A stretch of 64,000 nt of DNA from Carboxylicivirga caseinilyticus (GTDB lineage: Bacteria > Bacteroidota > Bacteroidia > Bacteroidales > Marinilabiliaceae). Under the pieces are notes generated by a model. It was given only the letters and a program-made list of their open reading frames with translations. It was not told where the DNA came from and ran no database searches. The position numbers were made by a program, and so were the translations under genes. Position 1 is the first letter of the stretch; each line of letters opens with the position of its first letter. The DNA lies in contig JAFMVE010000001.1 in NCBI GenBank assembly GCA_025499705.1, positions 236,388 through 300,387 on the forward strand, read 5' to 3'. Below are positions 18,539 through 27,284 of this stretch, piece by piece.

Positions 18539-19899
18539 TGAAGGATCACTTGAGTAATAATCAAATTAATTATGTGTTGTTTCATTTGAAACAGCATGTT
18601 GATCTGCAATTATTGGAACCATTGTTTGCTTTTGGTGAAGAAGAAATTAGGTCTGGTACTATTCTGTTCCCATGTACTGAACATGAAATGAATGTGTTTA
18701 ATATTCAGTTTAATTCAGATGTTATACCTATTTTATTTTCAGATACTAATAGGAGGGAAGCATATTCAATATCAGAAGGAAATTTAGTCTTTCATCACGA
18801 TTTTTTAAAATCAGCATTCTATCTTTTGAGTTGTTATCAGGAAGTGGACTCTAAAAGTACTGATACTATTGGAAGATTTCTTTACAAAGGATCTATTCAG
18901 GATACTTTGAATGCTATAACTAAACCTTTAGTTAATTATTATTTTGAGATTATAATTCAAGGGTTTGAAGAATTTTATAGCATAAGTGGGATTGAGGTTA
19001 AGCGTAAGCGACTATTCAATAATTATGGGTTTATGCTTACACATGATGTTGATAGAATTGATTACTTTCACTGGAGAGAAACAGTGTATCAATGGCTTCA
19101 GGTATTTGGATTTAAACAACCTCATTATACAAAGAATCGTTTAATCAAATCTGCTTTTAAATCGATTTTACCAACCTTATTGCCAGGATTAAAAAAAGAT
19201 CCCTGGTGGAATTTCAATGAGTTAAGACTTCTGGAAAAAAAGCATGGGCTAAAATCTGTGTGGTATTTTCTTAATCAGGATGGTTCGCCTCATGATGCAA
19301 AATATAGTCTGGAAGAGAAACGAATAATAGAATTGATATCGGATTTACAGGATCAAGGTTGTGAGATTGGTTTACATGGTTCCATTTCTACAGCAAATGA
19401 TCTGACTGCGATGCAAAATGCTTATGATCGCTTGGCTAAGATAAAGGGTGACACAATAACTGGCACTCGTCAACACTTTTTGAAGTTTCATTATCCGCAA
19501 ACTTTGATAATTCAGGAACAGGTTGGTTTAAAATATGACACAACCGTGGGTTTTGCAGAGCATGAGGGATTTAGAAATAGTTATTGCTATCCTTTCCGAC
19601 CTTATGATCACAAGAATGATCGTATGATGGATATTTGGGAGTTACCTCTCAATGTGATGGATGGAACTCTATTAGGTTATAGAAAATTGGATTTTAATGA
19701 GATGGCAAGGTCAATTGAACTTTTAATATCTGAAATACGAAAGTTTGGAGGATTGTTCGTATTGCTTTGGCATAATTGCAATTTCGATGAGTATCAATAT
19801 CCGGGAATCAACCAGTTTTATGAAACGATGCTGAGCGATATAGCTAAAACCAGACCAGATTCAGTAGTAGGTGAAGAGGTGCTTAAAAAGCTATCCTGA
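18538..19899 (+). CDS. Polysaccharide deacetylase (NodB-like) family protein
   Basis: 453 aa. An N-terminal domain of about 155 residues, typical of long Bacteroidota deacetylases, precedes a NodB-like catalytic domain. Motifs seen: MLTHDVDRID (motif 1, metal-binding Asp-Asp), GCEIGLHGS (motif 2 with His), TGTRQHFLKF (motif 3), WELPLNVMD and LLWHNCNFD (motifs 4-5 region). It removes N- or O-acetyl groups from a glycan. There is no signal peptide, so it may act on a cytoplasmic lipid-linked precursor. It is the last gene of the operon and converges on a glycosyltransferase gene 2 bp away. Confidence 0.9.
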   Translation: MKDHLSNNQINYVLFHLKQHVDLQLLEPLFAFGEEEIRSGTILFPCTEHEMNVFNIQFNSDVIPILFSDTNRREAYSISEGNLVFHHDFLKSAFYLLSCYQEVDSKSTDTIGRFLYKGSIQDTLNAITKPLVNYYFEIIIQGFEEFYSISGIEVKRKRLFNNYGFMLTHDVDRIDYFHWRETVYQWLQVFGFKQPHYTKNRLIKSAFKSILPTLLPGLKKDPWWNFNELRLLEKKHGLKSVWYFLNQDGSPHDAKYSLEEKRIIELISDLQDQGCEIGLHGSISTANDLTAMQNAYDRLAKIKGDTITGTRQHFLKFHYPQTLIIQEQVGLKYDTTVGFAEHEGFRNSYCYPFRPYDHKNDRMMDIWELPLNVMDGTLLGYRKLDFNEMARSIELLISEIRKFGGLFVLLWHNCNFDEYQYPGINQFYETMLSDIAKTRPDSVVGEEVLKKLS

Positions 19900-19901
19900 G
19901 A

Positions 19902-21131
19902 TTAATGGGCTAGTAATTGATTTATTTTTTCATCTATTATGCTTGCTCTGTTAATGAAAGTGTGTTCATTTAATGTTCTGGCTTGTCCATTTTTTGCAAT
20001 CTTTTCCAGTTCTTCAGGATGATCAAGCAAATACTTGATTTTATCCTTTGCTTCATCAAATGACTTATAGGTAACAATCTCAATTTCGTCAGTAAAGTAT
20101 TTGTTGATGTCAGGTTTCCAGTCTGTCAAAAGGCAACTCCCAATACCTGTTGCTTCAAACATTCTCAGGTTAGCTGCAAAATTAGCTGCAATATCTCCAT
20201 GTATATTAAATGCAATTTTTGAATCAGATAGTGCCTGAAACATCTGTAATCCGAAAACAGGATTTTTAATCTGTTCCTGTAATTGTTTAGAAACCTTGGA
20301 GGAGCTAGGAAAATACTCTAATTTACTAACTTTATTGAGAGGTGTAATTGATTGATATAAATTTTTTAAGCCAACACTATCTAAAGTCTTAGTTAATATA
20401 TATCCTGCTTGCCTTGCTCTTAATCCTTTTGATGAATTCTGATTTAAATTAACTAGTAGATTAATATTAATCCGATCTTGCAATAATGACTCAATGAAGG
20501 CAATTCGTTCTTTATGAAAATGCTGATCTAAAATAATTGAACCGGTAAATAAAAAGTCATATTCAGGTTTATTTTCCTGGTTGATTTCATTTAAGATTCT
20601 ACCGTCAAAGGCATGTGGTACAACAATGCATTCAGGCAGTCCTTTTGACTCCAATAAATGCTTAAAATAAGGTGCGCAAACGGTTATAAAATCAAATGAT
20701 TGAAAGTCTTTGTAGTATTTTGGTGAGATAGGTGAACAACAATTGCCAATGGCGAGTTTAATGGTTGGTACTTTTCTTTTAATTGTTTTAATCAGTTCCC
20801 CATTAAATGAATAACTATCCTGCAGCCAAATTACATCTGGTTTCAATTTACTGAGTTGGGCAATCAAAATATCGATTTCATCAGTAGAGGAAAGTTGGTT
20901 TTCTTTAGCCCACTGTTTTTGCAGAACTTGTGCGTTGGCAACAATCTCATCACTTTTTTTTCCAAGTGTTTCAAAAGCTTCCGAGTAAGCATCAGACCAT
21001 GCAAATCGCTGTTGCATCAGGTGTTGTTGTTGCTCTTTATAACTCTTGTTTACTATTTGTGGATGTAATTGATAATAGTAGGAAAGAAAATCTTTATAGT
21101 AGGATGTGATTTTGACAATGTGATAGCTCAT
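19902..21131 (-). CDS. CgeB-like family glycosyltransferase
   Basis: 409 aa, GT-B-type glycosyltransferase related to the CgeB / glycosyl transferases group 1 family. The C-terminal donor-binding region shows FNIHGDIAANFAANLRMFEA then TGIGSCLLTDW and a SFDEAKDKIKYLLDHPEEL segment, the normal pattern of this family. The N-terminal half includes DVIWLQDSYSF. It is on the opposite strand, converging on the deacetylase gene with 2 bp between stops. It probably adds a sugar to the same surface glycan; acceptor and donor are unknown. Confidence 0.87.
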   Translation of the reverse strand: MSYHIVKITSYYKDFLSYYYQLHPQIVNKSYKEQQQHLMQQRFAWSDAYSEAFETLGKKSDEIVANAQVLQKQWAKENQLSSTDEIDILIAQLSKLKPDVIWLQDSYSFNGELIKTIKRKVPTIKLAIGNCCSPISPKYYKDFQSFDFITVCAPYFKHLLESKGLPECIVVPHAFDGRILNEINQENKPEYDFLFTGSIILDQHFHKERIAFIESLLQDRININLLVNLNQNSSKGLRARQAGYILTKTLDSVGLKNLYQSITPLNKVSKLEYFPSSSKVSKQLQEQIKNPVFGLQMFQALSDSKIAFNIHGDIAANFAANLRMFEATGIGSCLLTDWKPDINKYFTDEIEIVTYKSFDEAKDKIKYLLDHPEELEKIAKNGQARTLNEHTFINRASIIDEKINQLLAH

Positions 21132-21279
21132 CTTTCTATTTGAATTGTTGATACAAATTTGAAGAAAGATTTTTAATTTGGAGTCCTTTTGTGAAGATAT
21201 TAAAAATTGAAGCAGCGGTTAATTTTTGTTAATTACACGATTAATTTGCATCTTCCTCCGCTGATCTAATGGCATTTTA

Positions 21280-21287
21280 TATTTTTG
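21280..21287 (+). promoter_or_regulatory. Promoter -7 element of the ftsX operon
   Basis: TATTTTTG matches TAnnTTTG and lies 16 bp before the ftsX ATG, giving a very short 5' leader. Confidence 0.6.
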
Positions 21288-21302
21288 CACTAATTTTGAT
21301 AC

Positions 21303-22181
21303 ATGGCGCAGTCAAAACAAATATCAAGCGGTAAAAAACTTCGTAGTTCATATGTAACTACAACCATTAGTATTGCACTGGTTCTTTTTCTTTTGGGCAT
21401 CATTGGTCTGTTGTCACTTAATGCTCAGCGTTTATCTCATTACGTTAAAGAAAATATTGGATTCACTGTGATGGTTAAGGATAATGCAAGAGAAGCTGAA
21501 GTTAAACGTTTGGAGAAAATGTTGGCAACCTCACCTTTTGTGAAGCAGACTGAATATATTGATAAAGAACGGGCAGCTAAAGAATTAAAAGAAGAACTGG
21601 GTGAAGATTTTGTTGCATTCTTAGGTTACAATCCTTTATTGTCATCAATTGAAGTAAAGTTATATGCCGAATATGCTCACCCCGATAGTATAGCCGGAGT
21701 AGAAAGTATAATAATGGAGTTTCCACAGGTAAAAGAAGTTTTATACCAAAAGAACTTAATTCATCTGGTACATAAGAATGTAAATAGAATTTCGCTTGTT
21801 TTGCTGGTGTTCGCAGTAATGTTACTTTTGATTGCAGTAGCTCTGATAAATAATACAATTCGGTTATCAGTTTATTCTAAAAGATTTCTGATTAGAACAA
21901 TGCAATTGGTGGGTGCGACCAAAAGTTTTATACGTCAGCCATTTTTGGTAACCAGTATACTACATGGTTTTATTGGAGCTGTTTTGGCTATTGTGCTTCT
22001 ATCAGGACTTATATATGCAACTAATCATGAATTGGCAGGAGTGGTTGGATTCCAGAATATTGATTTGATAATGATTCTGTTTGGAATTGTAATTATTTGT
22101 GGGGTTCTTATTACTCTGTTATCTACGTTTTTTGCAGTTAATAAATATTTAAACCTAAGTACTGACGATTTATATTTTTAA
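21303..22181 (+). CDS. ftsX: Cell division protein FtsX
   Basis: 292-aa ABC-type membrane protein of the divisome, which with FtsE transmits ATP hydrolysis to periplasmic peptidoglycan hydrolases. Topology seen: a cytoplasmic basic N-terminus, TM1 (about 23-43), a periplasmic domain of about 120 residues, then three C-terminal TM helices (about 165-185, 215-238, 250-275). The order ftsX-DUF3098-uppP-truB-queA is the usual Bacteroidota arrangement; ftsE is not adjacent. Gaps of 12, 12 and 10 bp to the next genes support one operon. Confidence 0.92.
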   Translation: MAQSKQISSGKKLRSSYVTTTISIALVLFLLGIIGLLSLNAQRLSHYVKENIGFTVMVKDNAREAEVKRLEKMLATSPFVKQTEYIDKERAAKELKEELGEDFVAFLGYNPLLSSIEVKLYAEYAHPDSIAGVESIIMEFPQVKEVLYQKNLIHLVHKNVNRISLVLLVFAVMLLLIAVALINNTIRLSVYSKRFLIRTMQLVGATKSFIRQPFLVTSILHGFIGAVLAIVLLSGLIYATNHELAGVVGFQNIDLIMILFGIVIICGVLITLLSTFFAVNKYLNLSTDDLYF

Positions 22182-22193
22182 TATATACTTGAT

Positions 22194-22445
22194 ATGGCAA
22201 AAAAAGAAAATGAGCAAAAGTTTCAGTTTGCTTTGGGAAAACAAAACTATATTCTTCTTGCGATAGGATTTGTAATTATCATCGTTGGTTTTTTGCTGAT
22301 GATGGGTGGAAGGTCAGAGGATCCTACTGTTTTCAATGAAGAGATTTATAGTTTTAGACGTATCACTTTAGCGCCAATCATTGTGCTGTTTGGTTTCTTC
22401 TTTGAGATTTTTGCCATCATGAAAAAACCAAAGTTAGAAGAATAA
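22194..22445 (+). CDS. DUF3098 small membrane protein
   Basis: 83 aa with two TM helices (about 20-38 and 58-75) around a short loop, SEDPTVFNEEIYSFRRITLA. The F-N-E-E-I-(Y/F)-S-x-R-R loop is the hallmark of DUF3098, a Bacteroidota-specific family always seen between ftsX and uppP. Function unknown. The location suggests a link to cell envelope assembly or undecaprenyl phosphate recycling (inference). Confidence 0.88.
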   Translation: MAKKENEQKFQFALGKQNYILLAIGFVIIIVGFLLMMGGRSEDPTVFNEEIYSFRRITLAPIIVLFGFFFEIFAIMKKPKLEE

Positions 22446-22457
22446 TCAACAAATTAT

Positions 22458-23252
22458 ATGGGTATTTTAGAAGGGTTAATTCTTGGAATTATTCAGGGAT
22501 TAACAGAGTTTTTGCCTGTTAGTAGTAGCGGGCATCTTGAAATTGTAAAGGCATTATTCGGTTCTAATGCCATTGCAGAAGAAAGTATGTTTATGACTGT
22601 AATGTTGCATGGAGCCACGGCATTAAGTACCATAGTTGTATTCCGAAAAGAGATAGGGGAAATTCTGGGTGGATTGTTGCAGTTCAAATGGAATGAACAA
22701 ACAATATTCTCATTAAAAATTATTATTTCAATGATTCCTGCAGCTTTTGTAGGAGTTGTTTTTGCCGATCAGCTTGAATCGTTGTTTGACAGTCAGATAG
22801 TGCTGGTTGGATTCATGTTACTGTTAACAGCAGCTTTATTATTTTTAGCCGATAAAGCTAAGACAACTGAAAAAGGCGTGTCGTATTCAAATGCGATAGT
22901 TATAGGTATTGCTCAGGCAATTGCAATTTTACCGGGCATTTCGCGTTCAGGGGCTACCATTTCTACTTCTGTGTTGTTGGGTATTGACAGGACGCGAGCA
23001 ACAAGGTTTTCATTTTTAATGGTGGTGCCTTTGATCTTAGGTAAAATGGCTAAGGATTTGCTTTCAAGTGAATTTACTATTGTTGGTGAGTCAGCCATGC
23101 CTGTTATTGTTGGATTTATTGCTGCTTTTATTACGGGTTTACTAGCTTGTACCTGGATGATCAAATTAGTACGAAAAAGCAAGTTGACATATTTCTCAGT
23201 GTATTGTGCAATTGTTGGTATGGTCGCAATTATTTGCGGATTGTTTTGTTAG
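22458..23252 (+). CDS. uppP: Undecaprenyl-diphosphatase UppP (BacA)
   Basis: 264-aa integral membrane phosphatase that dephosphorylates undecaprenyl pyrophosphate, recycling the lipid carrier for peptidoglycan and surface glycans. Signature motifs are present: GIIQGLTEFLPVSSSGH (residues about 10-26, catalytic Glu and Ser/His) and PGISRSGATIS (about 158-168, catalytic Arg). The length is typical. It would serve both the rod-shape machinery and the glycan flippase pathway encoded in this window. Confidence 0.96.
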   Translation: MGILEGLILGIIQGLTEFLPVSSSGHLEIVKALFGSNAIAEESMFMTVMLHGATALSTIVVFRKEIGEILGGLLQFKWNEQTIFSLKIIISMIPAAFVGVVFADQLESLFDSQIVLVGFMLLLTAALLFLADKAKTTEKGVSYSNAIVIGIAQAIAILPGISRSGATISTSVLLGIDRTRATRFSFLMVVPLILGKMAKDLLSSEFTIVGESAMPVIVGFIAAFITGLLACTWMIKLVRKSKLTYFSVYCAIVGMVAIICGLFC

Positions 23253-23262
23253 AGTTTAGAGA

Positions 23263-23970
23263 ATGGAGTATACAGCTGAATATTTTCAGGCAGGTCAGGT
23301 CTTGCTGATAGATAAACCTTTGGAATGGACATCATTTGATGTTGTGAATAAGATAAGATATTCTCTCAAGCGATATCTAAATATAAAAAAAATAAAAGTA
23401 GGCCATGCGGGAACTCTAGACCCATTGGCTACAGGTTTGGTTATTGTTTGTACAGGCAAAGCAACCAAACAGATTGAACAGTTCTCTGGATTGGATAAAC
23501 AATATATTGCGGATGTGGAGCTGGGAAGTACAACTCCTACCTATGATAAAGAATCTGAACCGGATGCAGTTTATAGTTGGGAGCATATCACAGAAGAACT
23601 GGTGCTCGATAAACTTGAAGGTTTTAAAGGCGATATAGAACAAATGCCACCCATTTACTCAGCATTGAAAATTAAAGGTGTGAAGGCATACGATTTAGCC
23701 AGAAAAGGAAAAGATGTTGAATTAAAAGCACGAAAAATTAATATCAGTAAACTTGAATTGCTGGAATTTAATGAAAAGCATTTAAAATTAGATGTTAGCT
23801 GTAGTAAGGGAACCTATATTCGTTCTTTGGCCTATGATCTGGGGGTTGCACTTCATTCAGGGGCTCATTTATCAGGCCTGGTTCGAACGAGAATTGGTGA
23901 TTATCAGTTAAAAGATGCTATTTCTATCTTTGATTTTGAAAAAAAATTAGCGTCCTTTGCAACAAATTAG
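23263..23970 (+). CDS. truB: tRNA pseudouridine(55) synthase TruB
   Basis: Converts U55 of tRNA to pseudouridine. The catalytic aspartate lies in GHAGTLDPLATG (about residues 47-58), followed by ATKQIEQFSGLDKQY. Other family blocks are MPPIYSALKIKG and CSKGTYIRSLAYDLG. At 235 aa it is the short form without the C-terminal PUA extension, usual in Bacteroidota. It is 10 bp after uppP and in the same operon. Confidence 0.96.
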   Translation: MEYTAEYFQAGQVLLIDKPLEWTSFDVVNKIRYSLKRYLNIKKIKVGHAGTLDPLATGLVIVCTGKATKQIEQFSGLDKQYIADVELGSTTPTYDKESEPDAVYSWEHITEELVLDKLEGFKGDIEQMPPIYSALKIKGVKAYDLARKGKDVELKARKINISKLELLEFNEKHLKLDVSCSKGTYIRSLAYDLGVALHSGAHLSGLVRTRIGDYQLKDAISIFDFEKKLASFATN

Positions 23971-24125
23971 AAAACCTTACGTATAAGGTGGCCTATGCTT
24001 TGTGTAAAATTAAGTTTCACCTGGTTTTAATGATTGATTAATAAACACATCTTTGTTGAGTTGTGTCGGGGTGAAATGTGGATAAGAAAATAAGAATAAA
24101 ATAATAACAGGAAAAAGATTACTTT

Positions 24126-25175
24126 ATGAAGCTTTCGAAGTTTAAATATAAATTACCTGAAGAATTAATTGCTTTACATCCTGCTCCAAACAGGGACGAA
24201 TCTCGCTTAATGGTTTTGAATCGTAAAGAAAAAACAATTGAGCATAAAATATTTAAGGATGTAATCGATTATTTCGATAATGAGGATGTTATGGTGTTTA
24301 ATAACACCAAAGTTTTTCCTGCCCGTTTATATGGAAACAAAGAGAAAACAGGAGCTGAAATTGAAGTATTTCTGTTAAGAGAATTAAACCGTGAGCAACG
24401 TCTTTGGGATGTTTTGGTTGATCCGGCACGTAAAATTCGTATTGGTAACAAATTGTATTTTGGTGACGATGATACATTGGTTGCTGAAGTAATTGATAAT
24501 ACTACCTCGCGAGGTCGTACTTTACGTTTCTTGTACGATGGGCCATACGATGAGTTCAAATCCATGTTATATGGTTTAGGAGAAACTCCACTTCCAAAAA
24601 TTATCAATCGTGAAGTTGTTCCAGAAGATCGTGAGCGTTATCAAACCATTTATGCAAAACATGAGGGAGCTGTCGCTGCACCAACAGCAGGAATGCACTT
24701 TAGTCGTGAGTTAATGAAGCGCCTTGAGATTAAAGGAACTGATTTTGCTGAAGTCACTTTGCATGTTGGGCTTGGTAATTTCCGTCAGGTTGATGTAGAA
24801 GACCTAACAAAGCATAAAATGGATTCAGAGCAGATCTTTATCACTGAAGAAGCTACTGAAATCATTAATGCTGGTAAGGATAAGAAGAAAAGAGTTTGTG
24901 CTGTAGGTACAACGGTAATGCGTACCCTTGAAAGTTCGGTATCTACTTTTGGTCATGTTAAGCCATTTGAAGGATGGACAAATAAATTTATTTTCCCTCC
25001 ATATGAATTTCAGGTTGCAAACAGTATGATTACAAATTTCCATTTGCCATTATCAACCTTGTTAATGATGGTTGCTGCTTTTGGTGGATATGATTTTGTT
25101 ATGGATGCATATAAGGTTGCCGTTAAAGAAAAGTATCGTTTTGGAACATATGGCGATGCAATGTTAATTGTTTAA
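24126..25175 (+). CDS. queA: S-adenosylmethionine:tRNA ribosyltransferase-isomerase QueA
   Basis: Transfers the ribosyl part of SAM to 7-aminomethyl-7-deazaguanine in tRNA, making epoxyqueuosine. Family motifs: [16 protein letters not shown] at the start, [11 protein letters not shown] (about 59-69), [10 protein letters not shown] (about 188-197), [10 protein letters not shown], and [14 protein letters not shown] near the C-terminus. 349 aa, full length. A 155-bp gap separates it from truB; no clean -7 match was found there, so read-through from the operon is possible. An intrinsic terminator follows. Confidence 0.96.
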   Translation: MKLSKFKYKLPEELIALHPAPNRDESRLMVLNRKEKTIEHKIFKDVIDYFDNEDVMVFNNTKVFPARLYGNKEKTGAEIEVFLLRELNREQRLWDVLVDPARKIRIGNKLYFGDDDTLVAEVIDNTTSRGRTLRFLYDGPYDEFKSMLYGLGETPLPKIINREVVPEDRERYQTIYAKHEGAVAAPTAGMHFSRELMKRLEIKGTDFAEVTLHVGLGNFRQVDVEDLTKHKMDSEQIFITEEATEIINAGKDKKKRVCAVGTTVMRTLESSVSTFGHVKPFEGWTNKFIFPPYEFQVANSMITNFHLPLSTLLMMVAAFGGYDFVMDAYKVAVKEKYRFGTYGDAMLIV

Positions 25176-25197
25176 TAATTAACAACAATGATATTAG

Positions 25198-25228
25198 AAG
25201 CCGACTCACAAAGTCGGCTTTTCTATTT
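25198..25228 (+). terminator. Intrinsic terminator after queA
   Basis: Nine-bp stem (AAGCCGACT at 25198-25206 with 25212-25220), 5-nt loop, then a T-rich tail; 22 bp after the queA stop. Confidence 0.88.
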
Positions 25229-25277
25229 ATATTAAACTATCTTTTTTGTAAATTGGGATGTATAACCCAATTATCAT

Positions 25278-26096
25278 ATGCAGATGGTTAGAATATATGT
25301 GCCGGTAAACTTCTCGGAATATTCAGTTAATGCTATTGATTACGCAATGACTCTGGCACAAAAACTGGATGTTGATATTACCCTTTTGCATTGTAAACAT
25401 GCCTATAATGAGGATACGGAGAATGTGCTAAATGATCAACAGGTAAAGGAAAATTTCCAGGAGCTTTTGCAGAAGTATAAAAATCAATTTTCTGAAAATC
25501 TAAAGGTTCATACTCGCCATGTAAATGGATATCCCGAAGATGTATTAGTAGACCTAAGTGAGAAGGAAGAGCCGGATGTAATTGTGATGGGAACCCGAAG
25601 TAAGGGTGAGACCATTAAAGAATTATTAGGGAGTGTAACAAGTGATGTTATTAAAAATGCAAAGGTGCCTGTTCTGGCTGTTCCCGCTGAGTCTTCCATC
25701 GATTTGAATAGAATCAGTCATATCTTATTTGTTACTGATTTTGGCGATCAGGATTATCGTTCCATTCATAAATTAATTAAGCTGGTTACTCCATTTGAAA
25801 CATTAATCCATGCCGTTCATTTTGCAACATCCGATCCCGACAGATGGGATAAAAAACGCCTGGAAGAGATGCGGTTATATTGTGCTGAAACCTATCGGAA
25901 GTACAAAATGGAATTTGAATTTATAACGGGTGATGATTTTATTGCTTCTCTGGATGATTATATTGGCAGGAATAGTATCGATCTGATTGCTATGACAAGA
26001 AGAAAGCGTAATATGATTTCAAAGATATTTCATCCCAGTATTACCAGAAAAATTCTGTTTCATACAGATGTTCCTCTGTTAGTATTTCATGAATGA
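25278..26096 (+). CDS. Tandem universal stress protein (UspA domains)
   Basis: 272 aa with two Usp domains. Domain 1 (about 1-140) begins VRIYVPVNFSEYS and has the nucleotide-binding pattern GTRSKGETIKELLGSVTSDV. Domain 2 (about 148-272) begins ISHILFVTDFGDQD and is degenerate, with MTRRKRNMISKIFHPSITRK in place of the glycine-rich loop. This one-active, one-degenerate layout is common in tandem Usp proteins. Cytoplasmic stress-response role. A second in-frame ATG two codons downstream (25284) could be the real start. Confidence 0.9.
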   Translation: MQMVRIYVPVNFSEYSVNAIDYAMTLAQKLDVDITLLHCKHAYNEDTENVLNDQQVKENFQELLQKYKNQFSENLKVHTRHVNGYPEDVLVDLSEKEEPDVIVMGTRSKGETIKELLGSVTSDVIKNAKVPVLAVPAESSIDLNRISHILFVTDFGDQDYRSIHKLIKLVTPFETLIHAVHFATSDPDRWDKKRLEEMRLYCAETYRKYKMEFEFITGDDFIASLDDYIGRNSIDLIAMTRRKRNMISKIFHPSITRKILFHTDVPLLVFHE

Positions 26097-26164
26097 GGTG
26101 TTTTTATGAGGGGGTGTTTAAATAAAAACATGTATTTTTAGTGTGAAGATATAATCTTGATGTT

Positions 26165-27193
26165 ATGGGAAAAGATAAAAAAAGGGTTGGTATTCTAACA
26201 GCAGGTGGCGATTGTCCGGGTATTAATGCTGCCATCAGAGGAGTTGGTAAAACAGCTATCGTTAAATATGGAATGGAGGTAGTAGGTATTTCCAATGGAT
26301 TTAGTGGACTGGTTGATATGGATGTGACAGTAATGGAAGAAAAGGCTCTTTCAGGCATTATTACTGTAGGAGGAACCATTCTGGGAACTTCCAGATTAAA
26401 ACCATTTAAACCGGAAGAAGGAGAGTTAGTGGCTGAAAAGCCCAATATAATTAAAGAAAACTACGAAAAGCTGGGATTGGATGCCTTAGTTTGTATTGGA
26501 GGAAATGGCACCCAGAAAACGGCTAATTTGCTTGCGAAAGAAGGATTGAATGTAGTAGGTATTCCCAAGACAATTGATAACGATGTTTGGGGTACTGATG
26601 TAACCTTTGGTTTTGATTCAGCTGTAGGTATAGCTACCGAAGCGATTGACCGTTTACATACCACTGCCAATTCGCATAAACGAGTTATGGTTATTGAACT
26701 GATGGGGCATCATGCCGGGTGGATTTCATTGTATTCTGGAATTGCTGCCGGAGGTGATGTTATTCTGCTTCCAGAAATAGAATACGATCTTGACCATGTT
26801 GCTGAGTGTTTAATGGCTCGTAGCAGGGTTGGTAAACCCTATTCAATTGTTGTTGTAGCAGAAGGTATTGAACATCCTAAGAAAAAATCAGCAGCAAGTT
26901 ATATCAGTAAGAAGATTCAAAAAATGACTGGGCTCGAAACCCGTGAAACAATATTGGGTTATATTCAACGAGGAGGATCACCAAGTGCTCAGGACAGGGT
27001 ATTGGCAACCCGATATGGAGCTCATGCGGCTGATCTGATTCATCGTGGAGAATTCGGCACTATGGTTTCGTTGAAAAATGATACAATTACTTCTGTTCCT
27101 TTAGATGAAGTGGGTGGTAACCTGCGTTTGGTTAACCCTGATCATTACCTGATTCAACAGGGAAGAAGTATGGGTGTTTGTTTTGGAACCTGA
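26165..27193 (+). CDS. pfkA: ATP-dependent 6-phosphofructokinase
   Basis: Phosphorylates fructose 6-phosphate in glycolysis. Seen: GILTAGGDCPGINAAIRG (residues 9-26), GGNGT (112-116), PKTIDND (134-140, with catalytic Asp138), and ELMGHHAGWIS. Gly115 and Lys135 correspond to E. coli Gly104 and Gly124. Gly plus Lys is the pattern of mixed group III enzymes that use ATP, whereas PPi enzymes have Asp plus Lys. Asn114 replaces the Asp103 of E. coli GGDGS, a metal-site residue. 342 aa. It sits between Usp and the APS reductase gene and is followed by a terminator. Confidence 0.93.
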   Translation: MGKDKKRVGILTAGGDCPGINAAIRGVGKTAIVKYGMEVVGISNGFSGLVDMDVTVMEEKALSGIITVGGTILGTSRLKPFKPEEGELVAEKPNIIKENYEKLGLDALVCIGGNGTQKTANLLAKEGLNVVGIPKTIDNDVWGTDVTFGFDSAVGIATEAIDRLHTTANSHKRVMVIELMGHHAGWISLYSGIAAGGDVILLPEIEYDLDHVAECLMARSRVGKPYSIVVVAEGIEHPKKKSAASYISKKIQKMTGLETRETILGYIQRGGSPSAQDRVLATRYGAHAADLIHRGEFGTMVSLKNDTITSVPLDEVGGNLRLVNPDHYLIQQGRSMGVCFGT

Positions 27194-27226
27194 TTAGGGT
27201 AAATAAATCATATGAAATTACTAATG

Positions 27227-27260
27227 AGCCACCTCTGATTTAGATAGGTGGCTTTATTTA
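27227..27260 (+). terminator. Intrinsic terminator after pfkA
   Basis: Eight-bp stem (AGCCACCT at 27227-27234 with 27246-27253), 11-nt loop, followed by TTATTTA. It lies directly upstream of the cysH promoter. Confidence 0.82.
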
Positions 27261-27261
27261 T

Positions 27262-27269
27262 TATATTTG
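27262..27269 (+). promoter_or_regulatory. Promoter -7 element of the APS reductase gene
   Basis: TATATTTG followed by C, matching TAnnTTTG. It overlaps an in-frame TTG at 27267, which therefore cannot be the start codon; the ATG at 27285 is 15 bp downstream. Confidence 0.65.
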
Positions 27270-27284
27270 CACAAAACTGTTGTA

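Noticed and set aside
26104..26445. A 113-codon minus-strand open frame over the start of pfkA
   Set aside because: It is antisense to a clear enzyme gene, and its Ser/Pro/Thr-rich composition is the usual shadow of the coding strand.
27267..27284. Upstream TTG start for the APS reductase
   Set aside because: It lies within the -7 promoter element, so it would not be in the transcript.
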